Of a DNA stretch of 64,000 bases, positions 37,035-46,577 are shown piece after piece. This DNA comes from Thalassospira tepidiphila MCCC 1A03514 (lineage in GTDB: Bacteria > Pseudomonadota > Alphaproteobacteria > Rhodospirillales > Thalassospiraceae), in the NCBI RefSeq assembly GCF_001662875.1, contig NZ_JPVZ01000002.1, positions 372,001 through 436,000 on the forward strand, given 5' to 3'. Under the pieces are notes generated by a model. That model did not search any database and had not been told where the DNA came from. It saw only the letters and a list, made by a program, of their open reading frames with translations. A program made the translations under genes and the position numbers. The stretch's first letter is position 1. Each line of letters opens with the position of its first letter.

Positions 37035-37784
37035 TTATTCTGCGGCGATATCGCAATGTTCGTCGGGCATATCGGCAAAGGCATCGCGAAGCGCATTCGA
37101 CCAAGCGTCAGATAGTGCGCGGAAGCCCCTGTCTTCGGCCTCGATACGGCGGATCTCAGAAAATTTGCAAGCATCATCAGGCAAAACAGCCAGATCAAGC
37201 GGCATACCAACTGACAGGTTGGAGCGCAGCGTTGAATCCATCGACAGCAATACCGCTTTGACCCCGTCCTGGATCGGCGTATCGGGCGTGATCACACGAT
37301 CAAGGATCGGCTTGCCGTATTTGTGTTCGCCAATCTGAAGGTATGGCGTATCGGATGTGGCTTCGATGAAATTACCCGCGGCATAGACCAGAAACAGACG
37401 TTGGTCGCCGCCCTTGCGCTGACCGCCAATCATGATCGAGGCAGCGCTGCTTTCATGATGCTGTTCAAGAGTGTCGTGGTATTTCAGCTGTACCTTCTGC
37501 ATGGCTTCGCCAACCAGTTCGGCGACGCGGAACATGCTTGGTGCGCTCAGGATGCAGTTGCCCGGCTCGGTTTCGGGATCGTCGATGGCCTCGTGCAAGG
37601 TGCTCATCACCGCTTGGGTAATGGCAAGGTTTCCGGCTGAAAGTGCGACAATCGCGCGTTCCCCGGGGACTTCCCAGGTGAACATTTTGCGATAACGTGA
37701 AATGTTATCAAGGCCCGCATTGGTCCGCGTGTCCGAAAGGAAAACCAACCCTTCGTTCAGCATCAACCCGACACAGTAGGTCAT
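37035..37784 (-). CDS. Anbu, proteasome-like peptidase
   Basis: A 249-residue Ntn-hydrolase of the ancestral beta-subunit family related to HslV and proteasome beta. It begins MTYCVG, so Met removal exposes Thr2 as nucleophile; DTRTNAGLDN and ALSAGNLAITQ are family segments. It is the last gene of a four-gene set with a transglutaminase-like protein, an alpha-E protein and a circularly permuted ATP-grasp, the classical Anbu neighbourhood. Structural work on Anbu from other bacteria shows open-ring helical assemblies. Natural substrates are unknown. Confidence 0.9.
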   Translation of the reverse strand: MTYCVGLMLNEGLVFLSDTRTNAGLDNISRYRKMFTWEVPGERAIVALSAGNLAITQAVMSTLHEAIDDPETEPGNCILSAPSMFRVAELVGEAMQKVQLKYHDTLEQHHESSAASIMIGGQRKGGDQRLFLVYAAGNFIEATSDTPYLQIGEHKYGKPILDRVITPDTPIQDGVKAVLLSMDSTLRSNLSVGMPLDLAVLPDDACKFSEIRRIEAEDRGFRALSDAWSNALRDAFADMPDEHCDIAAE

Positions 37785-37799
37785 CTTTTTGTAGTCCGA

Positions 37800-38618
37800 C
37801 TATTGTTGTGACTGCGCAATGACGACTGTTACATCCAAATCTTCGTTTCCGCCACCAGTATGTACGCCCCGGATCGGGGTGGCGACCTGACCATCAAGTC
37901 CTGATCCAAGCCGGATATAACTATCCGTCGGACAGCACTTGTTGGCCGGATCAAACCCGACCCAGCCGAACTCTGGCAGATGCAACTCCGCCCATGCATG
38001 GGATGCCTCATGCGGTTTGCCTTCATGATCGGCAAACAGATATCCCGATACATAGCGGGCCGGAATGCCAAGATGGCGTGCCGCCGAGATCAGAACGTGG
38101 GCATGATCCTGGCAAACACCTTTACCATCAGCAATCGCATCGGCAGCCGTTGTGTGCACATGGGTTGTACCCGGCGCATATTCAATGGCATCGGCGACCG
38201 CCGCGGCAAGACCGTGCGCAAGTTCCAACACCGTGCCGTCTTTGTTTTTCTTTGCGACCTTGTCGGCAAGCTTGCGAATGGCGGCACTGGATTTGGTCAT
38301 GGGCGTCGTGCGCAGGAATACGGCCGGAAAGGCGCGTTCCTTGTGGCCGCGCAAAACGCCTGCGGTATCAGTGGTTTCGACCTCGCCGGTGACGACGATT
38401 TCAATCGCCTCGACCGGACCGTTTGACGTCAGGGTGCTGATGATATCACCGTTGCCATCGGTAAATTCCGCACCGATGTTACAGCCTTCGGCTGTGATCG
38501 ACCATCTCAGGATCTTTTGGCCTTCGAATTCGGCAGGCGTCAGTTTGAGGCTCTGCACGGCGTGATAGGCTGGATACTCATAGCGGTAATGGGTCTTGTG
38601 TTCCACGGTCAAGCGCAT
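37800..38618 (-). CDS. Transglutaminase-like cysteine protease of the Anbu cluster
   Basis: A 272-residue protein with an N-terminal beta domain (MRLTVEHKTHYRYE) and a transglutaminase core. The Cys-His-Asp triad is visible in GVCQDHAHV, SHAWAEL and FDPANK. I chose the ATG at 38618 because it leads straight into the family's N-terminal motif and lies 1 base after the upstream stop; the open frame goes to 38657. It probably cleaves or forms amide bonds on peptides made by its ATP-grasp partner; this is inferred. Confidence 0.88.
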   Translation of the reverse strand: MRLTVEHKTHYRYEYPAYHAVQSLKLTPAEFEGQKILRWSITAEGCNIGAEFTDGNGDIISTLTSNGPVEAIEIVVTGEVETTDTAGVLRGHKERAFPAVFLRTTPMTKSSAAIRKLADKVAKKNKDGTVLELAHGLAAAVADAIEYAPGTTHVHTTAADAIADGKGVCQDHAHVLISAARHLGIPARYVSGYLFADHEGKPHEASHAWAELHLPEFGWVGFDPANKCCPTDSYIRLGSGLDGQVATPIRGVHTGGGNEDLDVTVVIAQSQQ

Positions 38619-38619
38619 C

Positions 38620-39567
38620 TTACTGCCCCCCGAAATGATATGCGTCAGCAATGGCAAGCGACAGGATACGGTTGCGTCCCTGGAAGTCGGTCAGGAATTC
38701 GTGCAACCCGCCTGAGAAGATCTCGTCCATGTCACTTTGCGTCAGCAATGAATACATCTCGACCGCTTGGCGATGAACGCTGTGGCGTTGACCATAGTGG
38801 CGGGCAAGCCTTTCAAGATGCTGGGTAATCTGTTCGGAACAATGCGCAAGTGATCGCGGACTGAAGGGATTAAGGATCAGGAAATGCGCGATGCGATGTG
38901 GTGAATAATCATCACGATAGACCCAGTGGAACGCGCGGAGCGACGATGCCGCACGCAAAACCGTTGTCCATTGATAGTTATCGACACCATCGCCGACCAT
39001 GCTGGTTTCCGGCAGAAGGACATAATATTTGACGTCCAGAAGCCGTGCGGTGTTGTCCGCGCGTTCGATAAAGGTGCCAAGACGGATAAAGTCATAACCG
39101 TCATTGCGCAAAATCGTGGAATCGGTGGCCCCCCTGAATAGCGCGCCCTGTTTTTTGACCCAGTCGATGAATTCCGGCAACTCGTTCTTCGCCAGATTGT
39201 GCATCGACGGGCGCCGCAGTTCCATCAGGGCATTATTCAGCGCCTCCCACATTTCTGCGGTAATGGCGGTACGCATGGCGCGTGCATTGGCGCGCGCATA
39301 CTCAAAGCAATTGATGATCGATGAGTGGTTGTCGCGGTTAAAGATCAGGAAATTGGCGACCTCTTCCTGGCGTAGCGGCGCATCGGGATCATATCCCGCG
39401 GCACATCCGGATGCAGAAAGGACCGATTCCCATTCCGACCGGTTACCGCTTGCCGCGGCCGGCATCAGGGCCATGCGATAGCCCATTTCCATCAGGCGGG
39501 CCATGTTTTCGGCCCTCTCAACATATCTCGACAACCAGAAAAGGTTTTCGGCGGTACGACTAAGCAT
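38620..39567 (-). CDS. Alpha-E domain protein of the Anbu cluster
   Basis: A 315-residue, mainly helical protein of the DUF403/alpha-E family, starting MLSRTAENLFWLSRYVERAENMAR. Conserved clusters include NDGYDFIRLGTFIERADNTARLLDVKY near 160-185. No catalytic motif is known. It almost always accompanies the ATP-grasp and transglutaminase genes, as here. Confidence 0.88.
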   Translation of the reverse strand: MLSRTAENLFWLSRYVERAENMARLMEMGYRMALMPAAASGNRSEWESVLSASGCAAGYDPDAPLRQEEVANFLIFNRDNHSSIINCFEYARANARAMRTAITAEMWEALNNALMELRRPSMHNLAKNELPEFIDWVKKQGALFRGATDSTILRNDGYDFIRLGTFIERADNTARLLDVKYYVLLPETSMVGDGVDNYQWTTVLRAASSLRAFHWVYRDDYSPHRIAHFLILNPFSPRSLAHCSEQITQHLERLARHYGQRHSVHRQAVEMYSLLTQSDMDEIFSGGLHEFLTDFQGRNRILSLAIADAYHFGGQ

Positions 39568-39584
39568 CTCTCAACCCTTTCCTT

Positions 39585-40988
39585 TTAATCGCTCATGATC
39601 CAGGTGTCCTTGACCCCGCCGCCCTGCGACGAGTTCACGACAAGTGAGCCTTCCCGCAGCGCCACACGGGTCAAACCGCCCGGTGTCAGGCGCACATCAT
39701 CTCCAACAAGGCAGAAGGGCCGGAAATCGACATGACGCGGCGCAACGCCGCTTTCAACGAAGGTCGGGCAGGCTGAAAGCGACAGGGTCGGTTGGGCGAT
39801 GAAATCACCGGGATCGGCTTCGATCCGTTTGGCGTAGGCCGCCTGTTCTTCCTTGGTCGATGCCGGACCGACCAGCATGCCATAGCCACCTGACCCGTGG
39901 ACTTCCTTGACCACCAGCTCACCCAGATGTTCGAGAACGTATTTCAGATCATCCGGCTTGCCGCATTTCCATGTAGGTACGTTATTAAGGATCGGCTCCT
40001 GCCCAAGATAGAAACGGATCATATCCGGCACATAGGTATAAACCGCCTTGTCATCAGCAACACCGGCACCCGGTGCCGAACAGATTGCCACCCCGCCGGA
40101 CCGATAGACATTCATAAGCCCCGGAATGCCCAGAACCGAGTCCGGTCTGAAGCACAGCGGATCGATATAGGCGTCATCAATGCGGCGATAAATCACATCA
40201 ACCTGGGCCGGCCCGCGTGTGGTGCGCATAAAGACCCGGTCTTCATGAACAAACAAATCCTGACCTTCGACCAGTTCGACACCCATCTGATCGGCAAGGA
40301 AGGAATGTTCATAATAGGCACTGTTCATTGCACCCGGCGTCAGGACGACGATATTGGGGTCGCGGTCGCATTTGCGCGGTGCGATGCTTTTAAGCGTTTT
40401 CAGCAACATGTCCGGATAGCTTTCGACCGGCTCAATCCGAAGGCTTTTGAACAGATCGGGGAACATGCGCATCATGATTTCGCGGTTCTCAAGCATGTAG
40501 GACACGCCAGATGGCGTGCGGCAGTTGTCTTCGAGAACATAAAAATCGTCAGGACCGGTGCGCACGATATCGACACCGACAATGTGGCTATAGACATTGC
40601 GCGGTGGATCAATGCCGATTACGGCCGGTTCGAACGCATCGTTGCGAAACACCAGATCGGCCGGGACGATACCGGCCTTGATGATTTCGGCATTATGGTA
40701 AACGTCATAAAGAAACGCGTTCAGGGCCCGGGCACGCTGTTTGACGCCACGATCAAGTTTGCGCCATTCCTGTGATGTAAAGATACGGGGAATCAGATCA
40801 AAGGGAATAAGCCGCTCGGGATCTCCGCCCTCGCCGTAAACAGCAAATGTAATGCCGATTTTGCGGAACAGCGTTTCAGCTTCAAGGCGCTTTTGTTCGA
40901 GAACCTCGGGGCCGCTTGCTTCCATCCAGTCAACCAAGGCGCGATAAGGTTCGCGAATTTGGTCGTCAACACTCATCTCGTTGAACAT
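39585..40988 (-). CDS. Circularly permuted type 2 ATP-grasp protein of the Anbu cluster
   Basis: A 467-residue protein of the DUF404/DUF407 circularly permuted ATP-grasp family. Segments include IPFDLIPRIF, VLEDNCRTPSGVSYMLENRE, VVLTPGAMNSAYYEHSFLA and the lysine-rich VVKEVHGSGGYGMLVGP. Such enzymes are predicted to ligate amino acids or peptides with ATP. It is the first gene of the minus-strand Anbu operon, 17 bases ahead of the alpha-E gene. Confidence 0.9.
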   Translation of the reverse strand: MFNEMSVDDQIREPYRALVDWMEASGPEVLEQKRLEAETLFRKIGITFAVYGEGGDPERLIPFDLIPRIFTSQEWRKLDRGVKQRARALNAFLYDVYHNAEIIKAGIVPADLVFRNDAFEPAVIGIDPPRNVYSHIVGVDIVRTGPDDFYVLEDNCRTPSGVSYMLENREIMMRMFPDLFKSLRIEPVESYPDMLLKTLKSIAPRKCDRDPNIVVLTPGAMNSAYYEHSFLADQMGVELVEGQDLFVHEDRVFMRTTRGPAQVDVIYRRIDDAYIDPLCFRPDSVLGIPGLMNVYRSGGVAICSAPGAGVADDKAVYTYVPDMIRFYLGQEPILNNVPTWKCGKPDDLKYVLEHLGELVVKEVHGSGGYGMLVGPASTKEEQAAYAKRIEADPGDFIAQPTLSLSACPTFVESGVAPRHVDFRPFCLVGDDVRLTPGGLTRVALREGSLVVNSSQGGGVKDTWIMSD

Positions 40989-41124
40989 GCATTCTCCCCT
41001 TTATTTCCCTTTGATTAAAGGGTGCCGGGCAGGGGGCGGTCAAGGATGTTCACAGTTGAAATGACATATTTTTCAGCAAATTGCTGTTCTGCCGAAAAAA
41101 TAAACTTGCTGATCAGAGGGTTTG

Positions 41125-41156
41125 TACAAAAAACGGGCGGACATGAAGTCCGCCCG
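41125..41156 (-). terminator. Terminator of the cobH-cobL-cobI-cobJ-cobM operon
   Basis: CGGGCGGAC (41134-41142) pairs with GTCCGCCCG (41148-41156) around 5 bases. On the minus strand TTTTTTGT follows. It begins 6 bases past the cobM stop. Confidence 0.88.
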
Positions 41157-41162
41157 ATCAGA

Positions 41163-41924
41163 TCATACTTTTGCCGGGCGCAGAACATGCGTGTGATCAG
41201 CGGCATAAAGTCTAGAGTCGGTAAAATCTTTCCGACCGAAAACCTCACCGACCATGATCAGTGCCGTGCGCGTGATGCCACTGCCTTTGACCTTGGCCCG
41301 GATATCGCCGAGGGTGCCAAAAATGAATTGCTGGTCGGGCCAGGTCACGCGATAGGCAATCACAACCGGGCAGTCTTCGCCGTAATGCGGGGTCAGATCA
41401 CGTACTACATTGGCCAGATTGTTAATCGACAGATGCACCGCCAGCGTCGCACGCGATTTGCCAAGTTCCGCGAGGCTCTCGCCGTCTGGCATGCCGGACG
41501 ACCGCATGGCGGTTCGGGTCAGGATCACGGTCTGTGAAATATCGGGCAGGGTCAGTTCCGCGCCAATTTCCGCAGCCGTCGCGGCATAGGCCGACACGCC
41601 CGGCGTGATGTCATAGGGAATGCCCAAATCATCCAGACGGCGGATCTGTTCGGCAATTGCGCCATAGATTGACGGATCACCGGAATGCACGCGGGCAACA
41701 TCCTGTCCCTTGGCGTGGGCGGCTTCGATTTCGGCCATGATTTCATCAAGGTTCATGGGCGCTGTATCGACCACATGTGCGCCTTCGGGGGCCGCAGTCA
41801 CGATTTCTTCGGGCACCAGCGATCCGGCATAAAGGCAGACCGGGCATTTTTCGATCAGGCGCAGGCCGCGCACGGTGATCAGGTCCGGGGCGCCGGGACC
41901 GGCGCCAATAAAATGAACAGTCAT
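41163..41924 (-). CDS. cobM: Precorrin-4 C11-methyltransferase
   Basis: A SAM-dependent methyltransferase of corrin ring synthesis, 253 residues, with the CobA/CbiF-type fold: VHFIGAGPGAPDLIT at the N-terminus, RVHSGDPSIYGAIAEQ, PGVSAYAATAAEIG and VVIAYRVTWPDQ. Its ATG shares one base with the cobJ stop (TAATG). It is the last gene of the minus-strand cob operon. Confidence 0.95.
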   Translation of the reverse strand: MTVHFIGAGPGAPDLITVRGLRLIEKCPVCLYAGSLVPEEIVTAAPEGAHVVDTAPMNLDEIMAEIEAAHAKGQDVARVHSGDPSIYGAIAEQIRRLDDLGIPYDITPGVSAYAATAAEIGAELTLPDISQTVILTRTAMRSSGMPDGESLAELGKSRATLAVHLSINNLANVVRDLTPHYGEDCPVVIAYRVTWPDQQFIFGTLGDIRAKVKGSGITRTALIMVGEVFGRKDFTDSRLYAADHTHVLRPAKV

Positions 41925-43894
41925 TATTCTGCCCCGCCTTTCTTGGAAGTGTCGTTTTTGGAAGTGTCAGTGCTGCTGTGAAAAGATGTGCTCAGAACTG
42001 GGGCCTTTGCCGCATCCGGGCCCTTTTTGGCGTAGCCGCGAGGGGTATAAACCCATTCGTTTTCGCCGCGGGTAATATGGCGGCTGTTGCTGGATCCGAC
42101 CAGAACCGTGGTCAGCATATCGACCATGTCGACTTCTAGTTTCGAAAGTGGAACGACTGTGATTTCCTCATCCGGTCGACCAAGTTGACGACCCAGAACC
42201 ACCGGTGTGTCTTCGTTGCGGTGTTCAAGCAGGATATCACGCGCTTTGGCCAAAAGATCGCGGCGGCGTTTGGAAACCGGGTTATAGAACGCAATCACGA
42301 AATCACCTTCGGCCGCGGATTTCAGGCGGCGCAGGATGTCTTCGCGCGGTGTCAAAAGGTCAGAAAGCGAAATCGCACAGAAATCATGGCCCAGTGGCGC
42401 GCCGATGCGTGATGCCGCCGCCTGAAGCGCGGAAATACCAGGTGATACCTGAACCGCGACCCGGTTCCAATCCGCGCGATCTTCACGATCCAACAACTCA
42501 AACACCAGCGTTGCCAGCGCGTAGATGCCGGCATCCCCTGACCCGATAAGTGCAACGTCCTTTCCGGTCGCGGCCAGTTCAAGCGCGTGGCGCGCACGGG
42601 CTTCTTCGGCGCCAAGATCGGAATGATGGCAATCCTTGCCGTCAATCAGCGGGCCAAGCAGATCAAGATACATCTGATAGCCAACGATATCGGTTGCGCG
42701 ACCGATCAGGGCGGTGGCCTCCGGGCTGCGCCAGCCGATCTGGCCCGGACCGATGCCAACAATCGAAAGCCTGCCCTGCGCAGTGCCGACTTTCTCGGGG
42801 ATGATGTCATCTTGTGACAGGGCGACGGCGCAGGTGGACTTCTTGGTTTTGTGTTTGGGAACAATCAGCTTGCCGTTCGGACCGACCGTCGCCAGTGCCG
42901 CACCTTCAGCGACACCATGGCAGCCGGTTTCAGCAAACACGACGTCTGATGGTGTTACCAGACGGTCTGCCTCGGCCTCAAGGGTTTGGGCATCAAAGAA
43001 CCGGGCCGGAACGCCCAGACGTTGGGCCAGCTCATGGACTGCGGCCTCATCGGCCTTCAGATCGATCGAGGTGACACAGGCAATGGCCTTCGGGCTCAGG
43101 CACTGACCAGCCAGTGTTTCCATCACCAGATCATACAGATCATCGGCCGGGCAGCCGCGCTCACAGCCGACACCAAGTGCCAGGACAGGCGGGTGATAGG
43201 TGATTGCGGTTTCGGCCCCATCGCTGATCGCATCTTCATTGGCACCTTCGCGCGCGGTGGCGGTGATCAGGATGCTACCATCCTCGGACTGGGCAATAGC
43301 ACTATTGGTCAACCACGCGGCCGAGCCTGCCTCAACCTCAATCCGGGCAGAGGCACCAGCCAAAAGGGCCGCAGTAGCGGGTTTGACCGTTTCGGGCGTG
43401 CCAAGCGTCCAGCCAACTGGCGGCTCATCAAGCGCAAGACCCAGCATCGCATCGCCCGGCGTGGTGATGGCGGCATTGCCCCCAAGACGATCAACCAGAT
43501 CGCGCGCCAGTCGGTTCCCGCCATGATGCCCCCCCAAAAGCGGGATGAAGTTATCACCGGCTTCATCAACGGCAAGCACGGCGGCGTCCTGCCATTTACC
43601 CGCCAAAAGCGGTGCGAGTGCGCGGATCAGAATGCCTGATGCACAGACGCCAATGATGACGTGATCGGATGAAAAGGTTTGTTGCAGATGCGCAATAGTG
43701 TCATCGAAGGCGACATCAACATCCTTGACCGAAACGCGGGTGCGCAGGCCATGCACCGATGCACCCTGCAGGCTGGATGCAATTTTACGTGCGGTCGGAA
43801 GGGCGCGCTGTGTCAGGCAGATGACCGCAATCGGGGCAATTGGTGCGGTCGGCAATGCGGTTTTATTCTGGGTGTTCCGGGCGGTCATCGCCAT
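41924..43894 (-). CDS. cobJ: CbiG-CobJ fusion (ring-contraction protein plus precorrin-3B C17-methyltransferase)
   Basis: A 656-residue bifunctional protein. Residues ~20-200 are CbiG N-terminal/middle-like (VGVCASGILIRALAPLL-type region near 82-97, LLGGHHGGNRLARDL near 119-133). Residues ~236-355 are CbiG_C/CobE-like (LALGVGCERGCP, AETGCHGVAEGAAL). Residues ~375-615 are CobJ (LSIVGIGPGQ, LIGSGDAGIYALA, YNPVSKRR). CbiG belongs to the oxygen-independent route. The C-terminal ~35 residues are Ser/Thr/Lys-rich. ATG 43888 (overlapping the cobI stop as ATGA) is an alternative start. Confidence 0.92.
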   Translation of the reverse strand: MAMTARNTQNKTALPTAPIAPIAVICLTQRALPTARKIASSLQGASVHGLRTRVSVKDVDVAFDDTIAHLQQTFSSDHVIIGVCASGILIRALAPLLAGKWQDAAVLAVDEAGDNFIPLLGGHHGGNRLARDLVDRLGGNAAITTPGDAMLGLALDEPPVGWTLGTPETVKPATAALLAGASARIEVEAGSAAWLTNSAIAQSEDGSILITATAREGANEDAISDGAETAITYHPPVLALGVGCERGCPADDLYDLVMETLAGQCLSPKAIACVTSIDLKADEAAVHELAQRLGVPARFFDAQTLEAEADRLVTPSDVVFAETGCHGVAEGAALATVGPNGKLIVPKHKTKKSTCAVALSQDDIIPEKVGTAQGRLSIVGIGPGQIGWRSPEATALIGRATDIVGYQMYLDLLGPLIDGKDCHHSDLGAEEARARHALELAATGKDVALIGSGDAGIYALATLVFELLDREDRADWNRVAVQVSPGISALQAAASRIGAPLGHDFCAISLSDLLTPREDILRRLKSAAEGDFVIAFYNPVSKRRRDLLAKARDILLEHRNEDTPVVLGRQLGRPDEEITVVPLSKLEVDMVDMLTTVLVGSSNSRHITRGENEWVYTPRGYAKKGPDAAKAPVLSTSFHSSTDTSKNDTSKKGGAE

Positions 43895-44622
43895 GCGTCT
43901 CCGCGACGGTGGATCAGGATCATGGAAAAATACGGTGCCTTGGCGTCGGCGGGCAGTTCGCCCAGCGGGACCATTTTTTGGGTTTCAAGCGTGGCGCGTT
44001 CGATATAACGCGCCCGGTCTGTCAGGCCGAGTTCGTTGATCACACCGCGAACCTTGGCGAAATGACGACCAAGCTTGATGATGGCGGCCGCATCGGTTTT
44101 GGCCAGCTGTTCGCGCAGGCGGTCGGCATCAAGCGGTCCCGGGATGACTTGCAACACGTCGTTTTTCGCGGCCAGTGGTGCGCCAAGCTGGGCGGCACAG
44201 GCCATCATAGAACTGACACCGGGAACGGTTTTGACCGGGTGGCCGGCCTCGGCCAAACGGCCAAAAAGATACATGAAGCTGCCGTAAAAGAACGGGTCAC
44301 CCTCGCACAGAACTGCAACGGTTTTGCCATCTGCCAGATGCTTGCCGATTTCGATGGCAGCCGCGTCATAGATCGGATCGGCCGGCTTGCCCATTTCGAT
44401 GCGAATGGCGATTTCAATCCGGCCTTCGGGGATGTGTGGATCAACGATCTGACGCGCCAGGCTGACGCCGTCTTCAAGCGCGGGATACGCGATCACATCG
44501 GCCTTTTGCAGGATGTTATAGGCCTTAAGCGTGATCAGATCAGGCTCGCCCGGTCCAATGCCAAGACCATAGGCCGTTCCGGCAACCGGAAGGTTATCGC
44601 TTGCGGGAAATTCCGCACTCAT
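43885..44622 (-). CDS. cobI: Precorrin-2 C20-methyltransferase
   Basis: A 245-residue SAM methyltransferase converting precorrin-2 to precorrin-3A. Family motifs include AYGLGIGPGEPDLITLKAY, LCEGDPFFYGSFMYLF, TVPGVSSMMACAAQLG and a late YIERAT segment. The start overlaps the cobL stop by 4 bases (ATGA). The CbiL form acting on cobalt-precorrin-2 cannot be excluded from sequence, which matters because CbiX is encoded in the same operon. Confidence 0.94.
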   Translation of the reverse strand: MSAEFPASDNLPVAGTAYGLGIGPGEPDLITLKAYNILQKADVIAYPALEDGVSLARQIVDPHIPEGRIEIAIRIEMGKPADPIYDAAAIEIGKHLADGKTVAVLCEGDPFFYGSFMYLFGRLAEAGHPVKTVPGVSSMMACAAQLGAPLAAKNDVLQVIPGPLDADRLREQLAKTDAAAIIKLGRHFAKVRGVINELGLTDRARYIERATLETQKMVPLGELPADAKAPYFSMILIHRRGDAWR

Positions 44623-45872
44623 GCTTTTACTCCGAGGTAATGGGTGACCGGGGCGAGGTTGCTCCAGCCCTTGAAGCTGCCGCGTGGCACCAGTCGTGAA
44701 ATCGACAGGCGCGACAAGCTGCCACCGTTTTTATTGTAAAACCGTAATAATTTTTCTTCGCCTTCAAGCGTCACCGTGTTGGCGACCAGTCGCCCGTGCG
44801 GCGGCAACAGATCCCAGCAGCTTTCAAGCAACCCATCAATCGTGATGCCCCCGCCGATGAAAATCGCATCGGGCCTGGGCAGGCGATCGGCGAAACTCAG
44901 TGCTTCTTCAATGGATTTCTGTTCAATCGCAAGGGTCGGAACGCCAAGGCGAATGGCGTTCTTCTTGATCATCGCGCAGCGTTCGCCGTCGCGTTCAATC
45001 GCAACAGCCAGCCCGCCCATGCGTTTCCATTCAATCGAAATCGACCCGCACCCGGCCCCCAGATCCCACAAAACACCGCCATCAAACGGCGCCAGCGACG
45101 CCAGCGTCTGGGCGCGGATTTCCGATTTGGTGATCATGCCATCATGGATAAAGGCATCATCAGGCAGTCCCGGTCCCTTGGGCAGCGGTGTCGCTTTGGG
45201 CCCGGCTTCAAGATCGATCATGATCAGATTAAGCGGATCGACCGATTTGATATCGGGCATCGAGGTGGCGGTTGATTGCCAGGTGCGCGCGGTTTGTGTG
45301 GTAATGCGCTCTTCCGGGCCGCCAAGCCGCTCGCAAACCGACATGCGGCTTTGATCAAAACCTGCCTCGCACAGCATGACGGCGACAAGGGCCGGGGTCG
45401 AGCCATCAGCACTTAGTGCGATCAGTTTGCCATGCGGGCGCAGATGGGCACGCAATGTTTCCGGATCGCGGCCATGCAGCGTAATCACATCACACTCGGC
45501 CAGTGGCCAGCCGAGCCTGGAGGCGGCCAGAGAAATGCTTGATGGCGCCGGGATTGCATATATTGGTTCGGGTCCGAAATATTTAATCAGCGTGTTGCCA
45601 ACCCCAAAATACATCGGATCGCCGCTGGCCAGCACGACCGGGTTCTGATCAAGGCAATCTTCGATCAGCGGCAGGTTGGCTTCAAACGGTGTGATCCATT
45701 TGTTCTGGGTTGCGGTGTTGGAGCCGGGCAGCATGGCGATATGGCGTGTACCGCCAAAAATGACGCTGGCATTTTCAAGGATGCTGCGCGCCATTGGTGA
45801 AAGGCCTTCATAGCCATCTTCGCCAATGCCAATAACCGTGATCCGTCCCTTGATCGGTGCCTGTTCGTTCAT
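44619..45872 (-). CDS. cobL: Precorrin-6Y C5,15-methyltransferase (decarboxylating), CbiE-CbiT type
   Basis: A 417-residue fusion of two methyltransferases. The N-terminal CbiE-like half (about 1-210) has TVIGIGEDGYEGLSPMAR, VVLASGDPMYFGVGNTL and PAPSSISLAASRLGWPL. The C-terminal CbiT-like half (about 225-405) has the SAM motif LWDLGAGCGSISIEW and FIGGGI. It adds methyl groups at C5 and C15 and decarboxylates C12. It overlaps cobH and cobI by 4 bases each. Confidence 0.95.
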   Translation of the reverse strand: MNEQAPIKGRITVIGIGEDGYEGLSPMARSILENASVIFGGTRHIAMLPGSNTATQNKWITPFEANLPLIEDCLDQNPVVLASGDPMYFGVGNTLIKYFGPEPIYAIPAPSSISLAASRLGWPLAECDVITLHGRDPETLRAHLRPHGKLIALSADGSTPALVAVMLCEAGFDQSRMSVCERLGGPEERITTQTARTWQSTATSMPDIKSVDPLNLIMIDLEAGPKATPLPKGPGLPDDAFIHDGMITKSEIRAQTLASLAPFDGGVLWDLGAGCGSISIEWKRMGGLAVAIERDGERCAMIKKNAIRLGVPTLAIEQKSIEEALSFADRLPRPDAIFIGGGITIDGLLESCWDLLPPHGRLVANTVTLEGEEKLLRFYNKNGGSLSRLSISRLVPRGSFKGWSNLAPVTHYLGVKA

Positions 45873-46552
45873 GATGCACCCCCGGATTTGCGGTCAAAGG
45901 TTCCATCGGGTGTCGTTTCATCTTCGCGCGCCAGACGCGCCAAGGCATTGATAGTGGCGGCTGCTACCGCACTGCCGCCAAATCGACCGCGCAGCGTGAC
46001 AAAGGGAATGCCATTGGCATGTTCAATCAACGCATCCTTGCTTTCAGTTGCCCCAACAAAGCCGACCGGCATGCCGACAATGGCTGCTGGTTTATTCAAC
46101 CGTCCGTCATGGATCGCTTCAAGCAAATGGAAAAGGGCGGTTGGCGCATTGCCGATGGCAATTATTGCGCCTTCGATATGATCTGCCCAGGCTTCAACTG
46201 CGGCGGCTGATCGCGTGGTTTCCATTCGGGCGGCAAGATCGTGCGTATTGCCATCATTGAGCGTGCAAAGAACCGGGTTCTGACTGGGCAGAAGCCGGGA
46301 AATGATGCCATGACGCACCATTTCCGCATCACACAGGATTGGTTTTCCGCGACTTAATGCCGCTGTGGCAGCATTCACCACATTACCGCCAAAGGCGATC
46401 TGATCGGCCATTTCGACCATGCCGCAGGCATGAATGATACGAATGGCAACCGGCCGCTCAGCGTCTGAAAAGCGCGCAAGGTTCGCCTCGGCCTCAATGG
46501 TGGCAAAGCTTTTGGCATAGATTTCCTGCGGGTCACGCAGATAGTCAAACAT
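45869..46552 (-). CDS. cobH: Precorrin-8X methylmutase
   Basis: A 227-residue enzyme moving the C11 methyl group to C12 to form hydrogenobyrinic acid. The expected catalytic His sits in RIIHACGMVEMA. Other family segments are GKPILCDAEMVRHGI, GNAPTALFHLLE and GMPVGFVGATESKDAL. It lies 33 bases downstream of cbiX and overlaps cobL. Confidence 0.96.
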   Translation of the reverse strand: MFDYLRDPQEIYAKSFATIEAEANLARFSDAERPVAIRIIHACGMVEMADQIAFGGNVVNAATAALSRGKPILCDAEMVRHGIISRLLPSQNPVLCTLNDGNTHDLAARMETTRSAAAVEAWADHIEGAIIAIGNAPTALFHLLEAIHDGRLNKPAAIVGMPVGFVGATESKDALIEHANGIPFVTLRGRFGGSAVAAATINALARLAREDETTPDGTFDRKSGGAS

Positions 46553-46577
46553 TGCCGCGCCTTTCAGAGGATGGGGG

